From Planctomycetaceae bacterium (GTDB lineage: Bacteria > Planctomycetota > Planctomycetia > Planctomycetales > Planctomycetaceae), in assembly GCA_021732975.1 (NCBI GenBank), contig JAKFWC010000024.1, positions 373,634-437,633 of the forward strand: DNA of 64,000 bases, read 5' to 3'. The translations under genes and the position numbers were made by a program. The notes beneath the pieces are model-generated. The model was given only the letters and a program-made list of their open reading frames with translations. It was not told where the DNA came from and made no database searches. Shown here piece by piece: positions 18,191 to 27,269 of the stretch. How positions within the stretch are numbered: the first letter of the stretch is position 1; every line of letters starts with the position of its first letter.

Positions 18191-19099
18191 TTACTCCGCG
18201 TCGTCTTCTGCGAGCAACTGCTGTTTGGCAATTTCCATCTCACGCAGGATTTCATCACTGAGGGTCGGCCACTTCAAATCGAGATCATCAATCGTCCGCG
18301 CGATAAGTGCGGCAACAGCCGCGCGCGTCACCCATTTGTGATCGGCGGGAATCACGTACCACGGAGCCCATTTGGTGCTCGTTTCGGTCAACATCTCGGC
18401 GTACGCTTTCTGGTACTCGTCCCAGTGTTGCCGTTCACGAATGTCGCCTGCCGCGAATTTGTAGTGTTTTTCCGGATCTTCAACCCGTTCCAGAAACCGC
18501 CGTCGCTGTTCCTCTTTGGAGATATGCAGGAAGCACTTGACGATCCGCGTGCCGTTGCGGGTCAGGTGATGTTCAAAGGCGTTGATATCCTCGTAACGGT
18601 GATTCCAGAATTTTTTCTTCTCGGGATCGGCGTCGGGCAGTCGTTGTGCCTGGATGAAACTTTGGTGCACTTTCACCACGAGCACTTCTTCGTAGTACGA
18701 GCGATTGAAGATGCCAATATGCCCGCGTTCGGGGAGGGCTTTACTACAACGCCAGAGGAAATTGTGATCGAGCTCTTCTGCGGTAGGGGCTTTGAAACTG
18801 GTGACCGTCACTCCCTGAGGATTAACGCCGGCCATGACGTGCTTGATCGTGCCATCTTTCCCCGCGGCGTCGATGGCCTGCAGGATCACCAAGACCGACC
18901 AGGAATCGCTGGCGAACAACAGTTCCTGAGACTTAGCCACGGCCTCGCGACTCTCGTTAAGAATCCGCGCCGCCATCTCCCGCCGCGTGTTTTCGGGAAC
19001 GTCTTCGTCCCCTTCCCAACTGGGATCAAAGTCTTTCAGCTTGCACTTCCTGCCCGGCTCGACAAGGAAACGTTTGAGGGTCTCGGCTTGAAAGTCCAT
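18191..19099 (-). CDS. ppk2: Polyphosphate kinase 2 family protein
   Basis: Cytosolic kinase using inorganic polyphosphate to phosphorylate a nucleotide (ADP or AMP), or the reverse reaction. The 302 residues match single-domain PPK2 proteins of class I or III. Seen: Walker A AIDAAGKDGT at 75-84, Walker B region GHIGIFNRSYYEEVL at 126-140, the lid helix with DIRERQHWDEYQKAY, and WAPWYVIPADHKW in the C-terminal part. These are diagnostic for PPK2. Start at the ATG at 19099 with GGGGAC upstream; the open frame to 19183 encodes nothing family-like. The PPK2 subclass cannot be decided without alignment. Confidence 0.92.
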   Translation of the reverse strand: MDFQAETLKRFLVEPGRKCKLKDFDPSWEGDEDVPENTRREMAARILNESREAVAKSQELLFASDSWSVLVILQAIDAAGKDGTIKHVMAGVNPQGVTVTSFKAPTAEELDHNFLWRCSKALPERGHIGIFNRSYYEEVLVVKVHQSFIQAQRLPDADPEKKKFWNHRYEDINAFEHHLTRNGTRIVKCFLHISKEEQRRRFLERVEDPEKHYKFAAGDIRERQHWDEYQKAYAEMLTETSTKWAPWYVIPADHKWVTRAAVAALIARTIDDLDLKWPTLSDEILREMEIAKQQLLAEDDAE

Positions 19100-19229
19100 G
19101 ATCGTCCCCGCGGAAAGATGTGCGTCGCGATGACGCAGTGTCGGCGGTCGACTCCCCGCAATGCAACAGAACCCGGCCGGCAACCGGTCGGGTTCTGCGA
19201 GAATCTGTGGGGAATGACGGACGAAGAAC

Positions 19230-19466
19230 TTACTTCTTCGCCGACTTTTGCGTCACGGGGCGACCGACGCGAGGCAACTTGCCCGCGGCAGAGAGTTCCG
19301 CAACGCGCTTATCGAGTTCATAGAACGGGCTGATGCGCCGCACTTTAGACGCGATTTCTTCTTTATCTGTGCCGGTCGCCACAACATACTTGGCGATCAG
19401 TTTCAGAATTTTCACCTTGCGCGTACGACGCTTGGTCAATTCGCGGTCACGTTCAATGCGGGGCAT
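19230..19466 (-). CDS. Small basic conserved-looking protein
   Basis: A 78-residue, strongly basic, helical protein starting MPRIERDRELTKRRTRKVKI and ending in a Lys/Arg tail. AGGAAG precedes the ATG at a good distance. It resembles a small protein family I recall from planctomycete genomes (possibly DUF6800), but I cannot confirm this. High charge and helix content would fit nucleic-acid or ribosome binding. It is followed on the same strand by ppk2 and preceded by two even smaller genes. Confidence 0.65.
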   Translation of the reverse strand: MPRIERDRELTKRRTRKVKILKLIAKYVVATGTDKEEIASKVRRISPFYELDKRVAELSAAGKLPRVGRPVTQKSAKK

Positions 19467-19510
19467 GGCGAACAGTCTTCCTGGAGACCGAAAGTCTTAC
19501 TGAGTAAGGA

Positions 19511-19630
19511 TTAACGAAGCTTCTTATGGCAGGTTTTGCAGCGAAACGCCATCCGCACGAGCTTCCCGCACTTTGGGCAGCGGTTGGCTTTGCGAGCCAG
19601 CTTCAGTTTTGTCCGGGGACGATGAACCAT
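19511..19630 (-). CDS. 39-residue zinc-ribbon protein
   Basis: The complete small gene runs ATG to TAA with AAGGTG upstream. The product begins MVHRPRTKLKLARKANRC and has two knuckles, CPKC and CKTC, 14 residues apart, in an otherwise Lys/Arg-rich chain. This looks like a single zinc ribbon, similar in style to very small ribosome-associated proteins. It is too short for usual gene calling. The spacing to the 78-residue gene downstream is 44 bases, so the two are probably cotranscribed. The function is unknown. Confidence 0.65.
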   Translation of the reverse strand: MVHRPRTKLKLARKANRCPKCGKLVRMAFRCKTCHKKLR

Positions 19631-19763
19631 GATCGATCACACCTTCGTTTCAAGCCGTCGGCGCCGATCGACGCCGCGGGGAATCGAGGAGTGTAACGTC
19701 GCCGCTTCATCTCTGCAAGTACGCCGAGTCAGGTTCCTGCGAACGCTAAAATCACAGCACCGT

Positions 19764-19874
19764 CTAGAACGGAATGCCGAACGTCGTCAGGAGATAAATG
19801 ATGAACAGTTTGATCGGTAGCAGGAAGTACCGGTAAATCAATTCCAACAACGTCGCAAGAATACTGGCGTGCAT
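19764..19874 (-). CDS. 36-residue membrane peptide
   Basis: Open frame ATG to TAG preceded by GAGG five bases before the start. The product begins MHASILATLLELIYRYFLLP and continues with a second hydrophobic run ending LLTTFGIPF. It could span the membrane once or lie as a hairpin. It is the first of three tiny same-strand genes (then the 39- and 78-residue proteins). Evidence is limited to the ribosome binding site, the coherent hydrophobicity and its position. Confidence 0.45.
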   Translation of the reverse strand: MHASILATLLELIYRYFLLPIKLFIIYLLTTFGIPF

Positions 19875-20051
19875 ACGGACCTCGAGCCAAGTTTTTGGGT
19901 GTGGTGACGCAGAAAATTCCGGTCGTTATTCCGCTGTAACACGCGCCCACTGGCTCTTTCAAACGGAATTCGGATCGGTTGCGGAGAATTCACTCCAATC
20001 CCGTCGAAGTTGACGACCGTCATTTCTCATCGGACGCGGTAAAAAATCGGA

Positions 20052-20080
20052 TTGTCGCGCTCTTGTGTGACTGTTATCAT
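20052..20080 (+). promoter_or_regulatory. Sigma-70-type promoter for the nucleotide-sugar dehydrogenase
   Basis: TTGTCG, exactly 17 bases, TATCAT, located 74 bases before the start codon. The -35 hexamer is identical to that of the tRNA-Lys promoter at 60054. Confidence 0.55.
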
Positions 20081-20153
20081 CGCCGCGCTCGTCAAAAACG
20101 CCGCAGTTTCCCCAACCGTGGTGAATCCACCACTCGCGCAAGGATGCCCGCCG

Positions 20154-21479
20154 ATGAGTCACGAACGACTCGCCCAGAAAATTCAGTCCAAGCAGGCTTT
20201 GATCGGCGTGATCGGACTGGGATACGTCGGCCTGCCCCTCATCCGCGCTTTCACGGCCAGCGGGTTTCGCTGCCTCGGTTTTGATGTCGACCAATCCAAA
20301 GTCGATAAGTTGAAGGCCGGGCAGAGCTATATCAAACACATCGACTCCGCGGCCATTCAGGCGCTGATCACCGAGAAGAAATTCGAGCCCACCTCCGACA
20401 TGGGTCGGTTGGGCGAAGCGGACTGCATCATTATTTGCGTGCCGACGCCGCTGAATGAAAGCCGCGATCCGGATCTCAGCTACATTGAGGGGACGGCCCA
20501 CGCGATTGCCAAAACGTTGCGGCCGGGGCAATTGATCGTTCTCGAAAGCACGACGCATCCGACCACCACCCGCGTCAATGTTCTGCCGGTGTTGGAAGCC
20601 ACAGGTCTGAAAGTTGGCAGCGATTACTTCCTCGCTTTCAGTCCGGAACGCGAAGACCCCGGCAATCCGCACTTCCAGGCCGCAACGATTCCCAAAGTCG
20701 TCGGCGGTTACGACACCCACAGCAGCGACTTGGCCTGCGCCATGTACGGTCACGCGGTGGTGAAAGTCGTCCGGGCGTCGAGCATGGAAGTCGCCGAAGC
20801 ATGCAAGATTCTCGAAAACACCTACCGCGCCGTGAATATCGCGCTCGTCAACGAGTTGAAGATGCTCTACGACAAGCTCGGCATCGACGTGTGGGAAGTC
20901 ATCGACGCGGCAAAGACAAAGCCGTTCGGCTTCCAGGCATTCTACCCCGGCCCCGGACTCGGCGGACACTGCATCCCGATCGACCCGTTCTATCTCACCT
21001 GGCTGGCCCGCAAGCACGGAGAACAGACACGGTTCATCGAACTCGCCGGCGAAATCAACACGCACATGCCACACTATGTGGTCAACCGGCTGGGCGAATT
21101 CCTCAACGACAACTGCAAGTCGATCAAGGGGAGCAAAGTCGCCCTGCTGGGTGCCGCCTACAAAAAAGATGTCGACGACCCGCGCGAAAGCCCGTCGTTT
21201 GAATTGATGAAGCTGCTGCTCAAGCGAGGGGCGATACTGACCTACAACGATCCGCACGTGCCGTCACTGCCGAAGATGCGGCACTACCCCGATCTCCCGG
21301 CGATGGACAGCCAGGCCCTCACGCCGGAGTATCTCGCAGCCCAGGATTGCGTGCTGATTTCGACGGATCACTCCGCCTACGATTACGACTTCATCGTCCA
21401 GCACAGCAAGGTTGTGCTCGACACCCGCAATGCGACGAAGAACGTCGTCCGCGGCCGGGAAAAAATCCGCAAGGCATAG
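20154..21479 (+). CDS. Nucleotide-sugar dehydrogenase (UDP-HexNAc 6-dehydrogenase type)
   Basis: NAD-dependent four-electron oxidation of a UDP-sugar C6 alcohol to the carboxylate, for surface polysaccharide synthesis, in the cytosol. The 441 residues have the N-terminal NAD fold GLGYVGLP at 21-28, CVPTPLNESRDPDLS near 95-109, ESTTHPTTT near 131-139, and the catalytic Cys273 in GPGLGGHCIPIDP. The C-terminal domain has KVALLGAAYKKDVDDPRESP. The sequence is closer to WbpA/WecC/TviB-type UDP-N-acetylhexosamine dehydrogenases than to UDP-glucose 6-dehydrogenase, judging by the motif spacing; the exact substrate is open. ATG at 20154 with AAGGA upstream. No polysaccharide cluster surrounds it. Confidence 0.9.
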   Translation: MSHERLAQKIQSKQALIGVIGLGYVGLPLIRAFTASGFRCLGFDVDQSKVDKLKAGQSYIKHIDSAAIQALITEKKFEPTSDMGRLGEADCIIICVPTPLNESRDPDLSYIEGTAHAIAKTLRPGQLIVLESTTHPTTTRVNVLPVLEATGLKVGSDYFLAFSPEREDPGNPHFQAATIPKVVGGYDTHSSDLACAMYGHAVVKVVRASSMEVAEACKILENTYRAVNIALVNELKMLYDKLGIDVWEVIDAAKTKPFGFQAFYPGPGLGGHCIPIDPFYLTWLARKHGEQTRFIELAGEINTHMPHYVVNRLGEFLNDNCKSIKGSKVALLGAAYKKDVDDPRESPSFELMKLLLKRGAILTYNDPHVPSLPKMRHYPDLPAMDSQALTPEYLAAQDCVLISTDHSAYDYDFIVQHSKVVLDTRNATKNVVRGREKIRKA

Positions 21480-21538
21480 CCGTTGACGGTTTATTGAACC
21501 TCCTCGCGCACAATTTGACAAAGCCTTCCCCCTCGCGA

Positions 21539-21567
21539 TTGACCCGCGCGGACGCATCATCGATACT
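21539..21567 (+). promoter_or_regulatory. Sigma-70-type promoter for the cytochrome-DUF1501 operon
   Basis: TTGACC, exactly 17 bases, GATACT, about 40 bases before the start at 21607. It matches the -35 consensus at five of six positions and the -10 at four of six. Confidence 0.45.
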
Positions 21568-21606
21568 GGATGTGTTCGCCGATATGGTTCTGGGGAGTCG
21601 TTGTCC

Positions 21607-24120
21607 ATGCGCCGTTTCTTGCCTCTCGTCCTGCTGTTCGGCGCAACAACCGGTTTGTGTCGCGCTGCGGAAGAGGGCGTTCCCGACTATCTCCGCGAGA
21701 TCAAGCCGATCCTCGCGGAGAACTGCGTCCGGTGTCATGGATCGCACTCGCCGCAAGCGACCTTGCGCGTCGACAGCCGTGCGGGTGTTCTGATCGGTGG
21801 CGACAGTGGCCCGGCAATTGTTCCCGGCAAAAGCGCTGAGAGCCGATTGATGCACGCGGTCACCGGTACGAACGGCATCTCGAAGATGCCGCCAGAAGGG
21901 AAGCCTCTGACCGCAGCGCAGATCGAACTCTTGCAGAAATGGATCGATGCGGGGGCAATCGCACCCGCCGACGAAATCACACCGCCGCTGGAAATCGCGA
22001 GAAGCGAGCACTGGTCGTTCCAACCGATTCAACGGCCGGTGGTCCCCACGGTGACCGGTGCGGTTCATCCGATTGATGCGTTCATCCGACAACGTCTCGT
22101 GATGGAGAAACTGACACCATCCTCCCCCGCGGCTAAGTACATCGTGTTGCGGCGCGTGCATCTGGATCTGCTCGGGTTACCGCCATCACCGTCGCTGGTG
22201 GAGGAATTCATCGCGGATACATCCCCCGATGCCTACGAAAAAATGGTGGCTCGGCTACTCGCCTCGCCGCACTTTGGTGAACGCTGGGGGCGCGACTGGC
22301 TCGATGCGGCCCGGTATGCGGACTCGAACGGATTCACCCGGGACATGCCGCGGGTGATCTGGAAGTATCGCGACTGGGTGATTGACGCCCTCAATGCAAA
22401 CCAGCCGTTCGACGAGTTCGCGATCGATCAACTCGCCGGGGATTTGCGTCCGGAACCGACATTGGAACAGCGCGTCGCGACCGGGTTTCATCGCAACACG
22501 ATGATCAACGAAGAAGGGGGGACCGACCCCGAGCAGTTCCGTGTCGAGGCGATTGTTGACCGCGTCAACACGACTGGAGCGGTCTTCCTCGGGCTGACCG
22601 TCGGTTGTGCGCAGTGTCACGATCACAAGTACGACCCGATCTCGCAGCGCGAGTTCTATCAACTTTTCGCGGTCTACAACTCGACCTCCTTCAACCCCGG
22701 CGATCAGGCCGCCCCGCGACTCGACGTGCCCACGCGCGAGCAATTCGCCCGCAATGAGCCGGCCCGCAAAACTGCGATCCGGGCGGCGATCACGGCGAAA
22801 GAAAAGGAACTCGAAGCCAAAGCCGAAGACATTCAGACCGCACAGGACACCTGGGAAAAGACGCTCTCTGAAGACGACAAGAAAGCGCTGCCGTTCAACG
22901 TGAAGAACGCCGTCGACCTGCCACCGCGCGACCGGTCGGAAGTCCACAAGCGCGATCTGGCGGCCCACTTCAAAGCGACTACGACCGCCAGAGAAAAGTT
23001 TCCGCAGTTGGATGAGATCGCGAAATTGCGGGCGGAGGAACCGCAGTTCGTCAACACGATGGTCGTGACCGAAGAGGCAAAACCGCGCGACACGTTCGTG
23101 ATGATCCGCGGCGATTTCCTGCGCCCCGGAGCCGCGGTGAAGCCGGATGTCCCCGCCGTCCTGCCACCGTTGCATGTTGAGAGCGATCACGCCAGCCGCA
23201 TGGATTTCGCGCGGTGGCTGGTCTCGCGCGACAACCCGCTCACCGCGCGGGTCTTCGTAAACCGCGTCTGGCAGCGCTACTTCGGCCACGGCCTGGTGGA
23301 AACGGAAAACGACTTCGGAAGACAAGGCGACCCGCCGACACATCCCGAATTGCTCGATTGGCTCGCCGACGAGTTTATGCGGACCGGCTGGGACACGAAG
23401 CAATTGCATCGGTTGATCATCACGTCGGAGACCTACCGGCAGTCATCGGTTCATCGGGATGATCTCGAAGAAGTCGATCCGCTCAACAAGCTGCTCGGCC
23501 GACAGAACCGCTTGCGGATCGATGCGGAATCCATCCGGGACGCCGCTCTCGAAGTGAGCGGCCTGCTGGCGGATGAACTCGGCGGCCCTCCCGTCACCCC
23601 GCCGCAACCCGACGGCGTGTTCGACTTCACGCAAGACAAAAAGCCATGGAAAGACGCCGAGGGAGCCAGCCGTTACCGCCGGGCGCTCTACACGCAACTG
23701 CTCCGCAGCAGCCTCTATCCCGGCCTGACGGTGTTCGACTTCCCCGACCCGAACGTAAGCTGCACGCGCCGGAATCGTTCGAACACACCGTTACAGGCCC
23801 TGACGCTGGCTAACGACAAAACCTTCACCGAATTCGCGCGCGGTTTGGGAGAGCGCTTGCGCTCAGAATCAACCCACGACTCCGAACGCATCACGAACGC
23901 CATGCAGACATGCCTGTCGCGCCCACCGAGTTCCGTCGAACGCGAACGATTGCTCGCGTTCCTGCAACAACAACGAACCGCGTATGCCGCCGATGAACCC
24001 GCCGCGCAGGAATTGCTTGGACGCAAGGATTTGAGCGGGACAACATTAACCGAAGCCGCCGCGTGGACGGCGCTGTCCCGAGCGCTGATGAATCTGGATG
24101 AGTTCATCACGCGGGAGTAA
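21607..24120 (+). CDS. Secreted PSCyt1-DUF1549-DUF1553 protein with c-type haem motif
   Basis: An 837-residue exported protein of the planctomycete-enriched cytochrome family. After a signal peptide (ending LCRAAEE) comes a Planctomycete cytochrome-C domain with CVRCH at 40-44. DUF1549 follows at about 150-360, containing FGERWGRDWLDAARYADSNG and ending near CAQCHDHKYDP (about 334-344). DUF1553 runs from about 520 to the end (LVSRDNPLTARVFVNRVWQRYFG, RNRSNTPLQALTLAND). A coiled linker separates them. These proteins are believed to help break down complex or sulfated carbohydrates in the periplasm, but the reaction is not established. ATG at 21607; a TTG two codons earlier is possible. It heads an operon with the Uma2 and DUF1501 genes. 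Confidence 0.9.
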   Translation: MRRFLPLVLLFGATTGLCRAAEEGVPDYLREIKPILAENCVRCHGSHSPQATLRVDSRAGVLIGGDSGPAIVPGKSAESRLMHAVTGTNGISKMPPEGKPLTAAQIELLQKWIDAGAIAPADEITPPLEIARSEHWSFQPIQRPVVPTVTGAVHPIDAFIRQRLVMEKLTPSSPAAKYIVLRRVHLDLLGLPPSPSLVEEFIADTSPDAYEKMVARLLASPHFGERWGRDWLDAARYADSNGFTRDMPRVIWKYRDWVIDALNANQPFDEFAIDQLAGDLRPEPTLEQRVATGFHRNTMINEEGGTDPEQFRVEAIVDRVNTTGAVFLGLTVGCAQCHDHKYDPISQREFYQLFAVYNSTSFNPGDQAAPRLDVPTREQFARNEPARKTAIRAAITAKEKELEAKAEDIQTAQDTWEKTLSEDDKKALPFNVKNAVDLPPRDRSEVHKRDLAAHFKATTTAREKFPQLDEIAKLRAEEPQFVNTMVVTEEAKPRDTFVMIRGDFLRPGAAVKPDVPAVLPPLHVESDHASRMDFARWLVSRDNPLTARVFVNRVWQRYFGHGLVETENDFGRQGDPPTHPELLDWLADEFMRTGWDTKQLHRLIITSETYRQSSVHRDDLEEVDPLNKLLGRQNRLRIDAESIRDAALEVSGLLADELGGPPVTPPQPDGVFDFTQDKKPWKDAEGASRYRRALYTQLLRSSLYPGLTVFDFPDPNVSCTRRNRSNTPLQALTLANDKTFTEFARGLGERLRSESTHDSERITNAMQTCLSRPPSSVERERLLAFLQQQRTAYAADEPAAQELLGRKDLSGTTLTEAAAWTALSRALMNLDEFITRE

Positions 24121-24197
24121 ATGGTGAATCGACACTCCATGGAATGCAGTAGAATTCAGATTTGTCATCAACGGAATCATCCAAAGGCAGATCGATC

Positions 24198-24875
24198 ATG
24201 ACCACAGCCGTTCTACAGCCACCATCACTCTTTGCGTCGCCGCCACCGGAGACCGGCGAGTTTCCGCGCGTGGTCGGTCTCAACGATAACGGTCGGCGAA
24301 TGACCATCGAGGAATTCGACGCGATTGAGGACTACGACGACGAATATCGATACGAATTGATCGAAGGGATCCTCATCGTGAACGCGGCACCCGGGCCAGT
24401 CGAAGTCGATCCGAATGAAGAACTGGGTTTCCTGCTCAGGTTATTTGCTCAACAGACTCCCGGTGTGATTGATAAAACCATCTCCGAGCAGTACATCCGC
24501 ACACACCGCAGTCGACGCCGGGCCGACCGTGTGATCTGGATCGGATTAGGGCACGTTCCTAACATCCCGCAAGATATCCCCACGATTGCCGTGGAGTTTC
24601 TGTCGGCAGGCCGACGCAGTTGGCAGCGCGATTACGTCCAAAAGCTGGAGGAGTACCTCGCCGCTGGGGTCAAGGAGTATTGGCTGTTTGACCGTTTTCG
24701 TCGGCACTTGGCCGTCTTTCGTCCCAAGACCGAAGGAGGCGTGGAGACCACGGTCGCCACAGCCGGAATGGTCTATGCCACACCCTTGCTCCCCGGATTT
24801 GAATTGTCTATTGATCGGCTGCTGAAATGCGCGGACGACTGGATTGCGATCGATACAGAAGTGGAGCCGTCATGA
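24198..24875 (+). CDS. Uma2-family protein (DUF820, PD-(D/E)XK nuclease fold)
   Basis: A 225-residue cytosolic protein. The fold signature is present: ADRVIWIG (Asp), IAVEFLS (Glu) and KLEEYLAAGVKEYWLFD (Lys, with the typical GVKEYW ending). These map to the putative catalytic Asp-Glu-Lys of the restriction-endonuclease-like superfamily. Uma2 proteins are abundant in cyanobacteria and planctomycetes with no proven role. The ATG at 24198 is preceded by AAGGCAG. The stop overlaps the next start (ATGA), so it is coupled to the DUF1501 gene. Its place between the two halves of a secreted cytochrome-DUF1501 pair is odd. Confidence 0.85.
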   Translation: MTTAVLQPPSLFASPPPETGEFPRVVGLNDNGRRMTIEEFDAIEDYDDEYRYELIEGILIVNAAPGPVEVDPNEELGFLLRLFAQQTPGVIDKTISEQYIRTHRSRRRADRVIWIGLGHVPNIPQDIPTIAVEFLSAGRRSWQRDYVQKLEEYLAAGVKEYWLFDRFRRHLAVFRPKTEGGVETTVATAGMVYATPLLPGFELSIDRLLKCADDWIAIDTEVEPS

Positions 24876-26335
24876 GTGTTCCCCGATCACACGATCTCCT
24901 CCGCGACCTCACCCGGCGGCACTTCTTTCAGGATTGCCGCGTGGGTGTCGGGGCGATGGCCTTAGCGTCGCTGATGCAGCCGTCGGCGAATGCGAAGCCG
25001 ACATCGGTCGAGGGAACGCTGCCGCCGGGGTTTGTGACGGGCAGTCGCGGGCTGCATCACGCCCCGAAGGCGAAAGCCGTCATCTTCATGTTCATGGCGG
25101 GCGGGCCGAGTCCGCTCGAACTGTTTGATGACAAGCCGAAGCTCCGCGAACTGCATGGCCAGGTGATTCCCGAGTCGTATGTCGCCGGGAAACGGTTTGC
25201 GTTCATCAAGCGCGATGCCAAGCTGCTTGGGTCGGTTCGCAAATTCGGCAAACACGGGCAATGCGGGGCGGACGTGAGTGAACTGCTGCCCCACTTTTCG
25301 CAGATCGTCGATGATGTCTGCATCGTGAAGTCGATGGCGACCGATGTCTTCAACCACGGCCCGGCGAAGCTGTTCGTCAACACCGGGTCGCCGCAGTTCA
25401 TGGGTCGGCCGTCGATGGGGGCGTGGGTCGCCTACGGCATCGGCAGCGAGGCCGACGATCTGCCCGGTTTCGTCGTGCTGCAATCCGGTCCCCGCGGTCC
25501 GCGCGGCGGCGCTCCCCTGTGGGCCAGCGGCTTTCTCCCGACGAATTATCAGGGCGTGCCGTTGCGGTCGGGGAAGGAGCCGATCCTCAACTTGTCGAAT
25601 CCGCCGGGGATCAATGCCGACCGGCAGCGCGAGTTTATCGGCGCGGTGAATGATCTCAATGCGTTGCATCTCGGCGAACAGCACGACCCGGAAATCGCCA
25701 CGCGGATCGCGCAGTACGAAATGGCGTACCGCATGCAGACCAGCGCCCCGGAACTGATGGACCTCTCCGGCGAAACGCAGGCCACGCTCGACCAGTACGG
25801 AGCCACACCCGGCAAGCCCTCCTTCGCGAACAACTGCCTGCTCGCCCGGCGGCTCGTCGAACGGGGCTCACGCTTCGTGCAGCTCTATCACACCGACTGG
25901 GACCACCACGGCAACCCCGGCACGGAGTTGGGGAAATCGCTCGATGACCGTTGCAAGGAAGTCGACCAGGCCAGCGCCGCCCTCGTCGCGGACCTCAAAC
26001 AGCGCGGCATGCTCGATGAAACGATCGTCGTCTGGGGTGGCGAATTCGGCCGCACGCCGCAGGGCGAACCACGCGACCTGATGGGCCGCGATCATCACAT
26101 CGAAGCCTACACCATGTGGATGGCCGGCGGCGGCTTCAAAGCCGGAACCACCATCGGCGAGACCGACGAAATCGGCTACTACACGGTGAAGGACAAGGTT
26201 CATGTCCACGACCTGCAAGCGACAATCCTGCATCAGCTCGGCATCGACCACCTGCAACTCGTCTACAAGTTCCAGGGCCGAAATTACCGTCTGACGGACG
26301 TGCATGGGGAAGTGGCGACGAAGTTGTTAGCGTAA
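24872..26335 (+). CDS. DUF1501 protein, Tat-exported (sulfatase-like fold)
   Basis: A 487-residue protein whose N-terminus has a twin-arginine signal (TRRHFFQDCRVGVGAMALASL). Typical DUF1501 segments follow: AKAVIFMFMAGGPSPLELFDDKP near 70-92, FNHGPAKLFVNTGSPQFMGRPSMGAWVAYG near 165-195, LLARRLVERGSRFVQLYHTDWDHHG near 330-354, and VWGGEFGRTP near 390-399. DUF1501 belongs to the alkaline phosphatase/sulfatase-like superfamily. It is nearly always encoded beside a DUF1549/DUF1553 cytochrome protein, and the two probably work together outside the cytoplasm. The start ATG overlaps the Uma2 stop by four bases. Confidence 0.92.
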   Translation: MSVPRSHDLLRDLTRRHFFQDCRVGVGAMALASLMQPSANAKPTSVEGTLPPGFVTGSRGLHHAPKAKAVIFMFMAGGPSPLELFDDKPKLRELHGQVIPESYVAGKRFAFIKRDAKLLGSVRKFGKHGQCGADVSELLPHFSQIVDDVCIVKSMATDVFNHGPAKLFVNTGSPQFMGRPSMGAWVAYGIGSEADDLPGFVVLQSGPRGPRGGAPLWASGFLPTNYQGVPLRSGKEPILNLSNPPGINADRQREFIGAVNDLNALHLGEQHDPEIATRIAQYEMAYRMQTSAPELMDLSGETQATLDQYGATPGKPSFANNCLLARRLVERGSRFVQLYHTDWDHHGNPGTELGKSLDDRCKEVDQASAALVADLKQRGMLDETIVVWGGEFGRTPQGEPRDLMGRDHHIEAYTMWMAGGGFKAGTTIGETDEIGYYTVKDKVHVHDLQATILHQLGIDHLQLVYKFQGRNYRLTDVHGEVATKLLA

Positions 26336-26402
26336 TCTGCTTGCCGCTTTGCGGGATGCCAGCGCCCGCGTCGTACGAATGATTTAGCAAGGACCTTTGA
26401 TC

Positions 26403-27182
26403 ATGACGATCACCCCTGCGGAAGCGCTCGTTGCTCTCCAGCCCTGGATTGCCAGGCACCGTCGTACCGCATGGCGACCGGAAGTTCGCACCGACAACTC
26501 GACACCAACCGGGTCCGCGTTCAGCGGCCTTCCCTTGCTTTCACCGGACGAAGACTGGCCCGCCTGCCCATCCTGCGGCGTACCGATGGAATCGATGTTG
26601 CAGTTGGATCTGAAAACGTTGCCGACCGATCGCTACGGATCTGACGTTCTGCAACTGTTTTACTGTGTCGCAAACTCGTGCGACCGGGGCTGGGAAGCGT
26701 TCGCCGATCAGGCCTCACTTTGCCGAACTATCACACCGAACGACGCTCGAGCTGCGACGACAAATTTGAATCGCTTTCCGACCAAAGCCATTCACGCATG
26801 GACCGCGATTGAAGACTCGCCGGACGCACCAGAGCACGAACGTCTCGGGATCAAGTTCGACTACCACTTCAAGGATGTGCCTTTTAAACCCATGGAGATG
26901 TGGTGTCCGGAACTGGATCTCCACTTTGTCGGCTCAGAGTTCATCAGATGTCTTGAAGAGAATGTCACTGCCGCTGATGGCGACAAGCTCGGTGGCTGGC
27001 CGCTCTGGATTCAAGGTGTCGAATATCCGATTTGTCCGGAATGCGGCACGGAAATGTCGCTGGTCATGCAGATCGGTTCGGAAGATCATGTTCCATACAT
27101 GTTCGGCGATTGTGGCGTCGGTCACATCACGCAATGCCCCCAACACCATCATGTCGTAGCATTCGCATGGGCTTGCACATAA
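26403..27182 (+). CDS. DUF1963 family protein (YwqG-like)
   Basis: A 259-residue cytosolic protein. The DUF1963 pattern is visible: SAFSGLPLLSPDEDWPACPSCGVPMESMLQLDL near 36-68 (the G-P-W-P entry to the domain) and KLGGWPLWIQG near 195-205. It ends with a Cys/His-rich part (CPECGTEM, then a C/H cluster around CPQHHH) that may bind zinc. DUF1963 proteins often occur near SUKH genes and among immunity-type genes of polymorphic toxin systems; none of the toxins are seen here. The next gene is in fact a SUKH protein, 87 bases later. ATG at 26403, with AAGGA upstream. Confidence 0.8.
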   Translation: MTITPAEALVALQPWIARHRRTAWRPEVRTDNSTPTGSAFSGLPLLSPDEDWPACPSCGVPMESMLQLDLKTLPTDRYGSDVLQLFYCVANSCDRGWEAFADQASLCRTITPNDARAATTNLNRFPTKAIHAWTAIEDSPDAPEHERLGIKFDYHFKDVPFKPMEMWCPELDLHFVGSEFIRCLEENVTAADGDKLGGWPLWIQGVEYPICPECGTEMSLVMQIGSEDHVPYMFGDCGVGHITQCPQHHHVVAFAWACT

Positions 27183-27269
27183 GAACCGGACCTGCACTGC
27201 TTCAGCGGCCGAATATCGGTTCTCCGATTGAACCACCTCACTGAGAAACCAAGCGTAATCGAGGCTGCG

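Noticed and set aside
19959-21257. Minus-strand open frame of 432 codons opposite the nucleotide-sugar dehydrogenase
   Set aside because: Shadow frame; the plus strand shows clear catalytic motifs. The minus-strand frame 22255-23409 opposite the cytochrome gene is rejected for the same reason.
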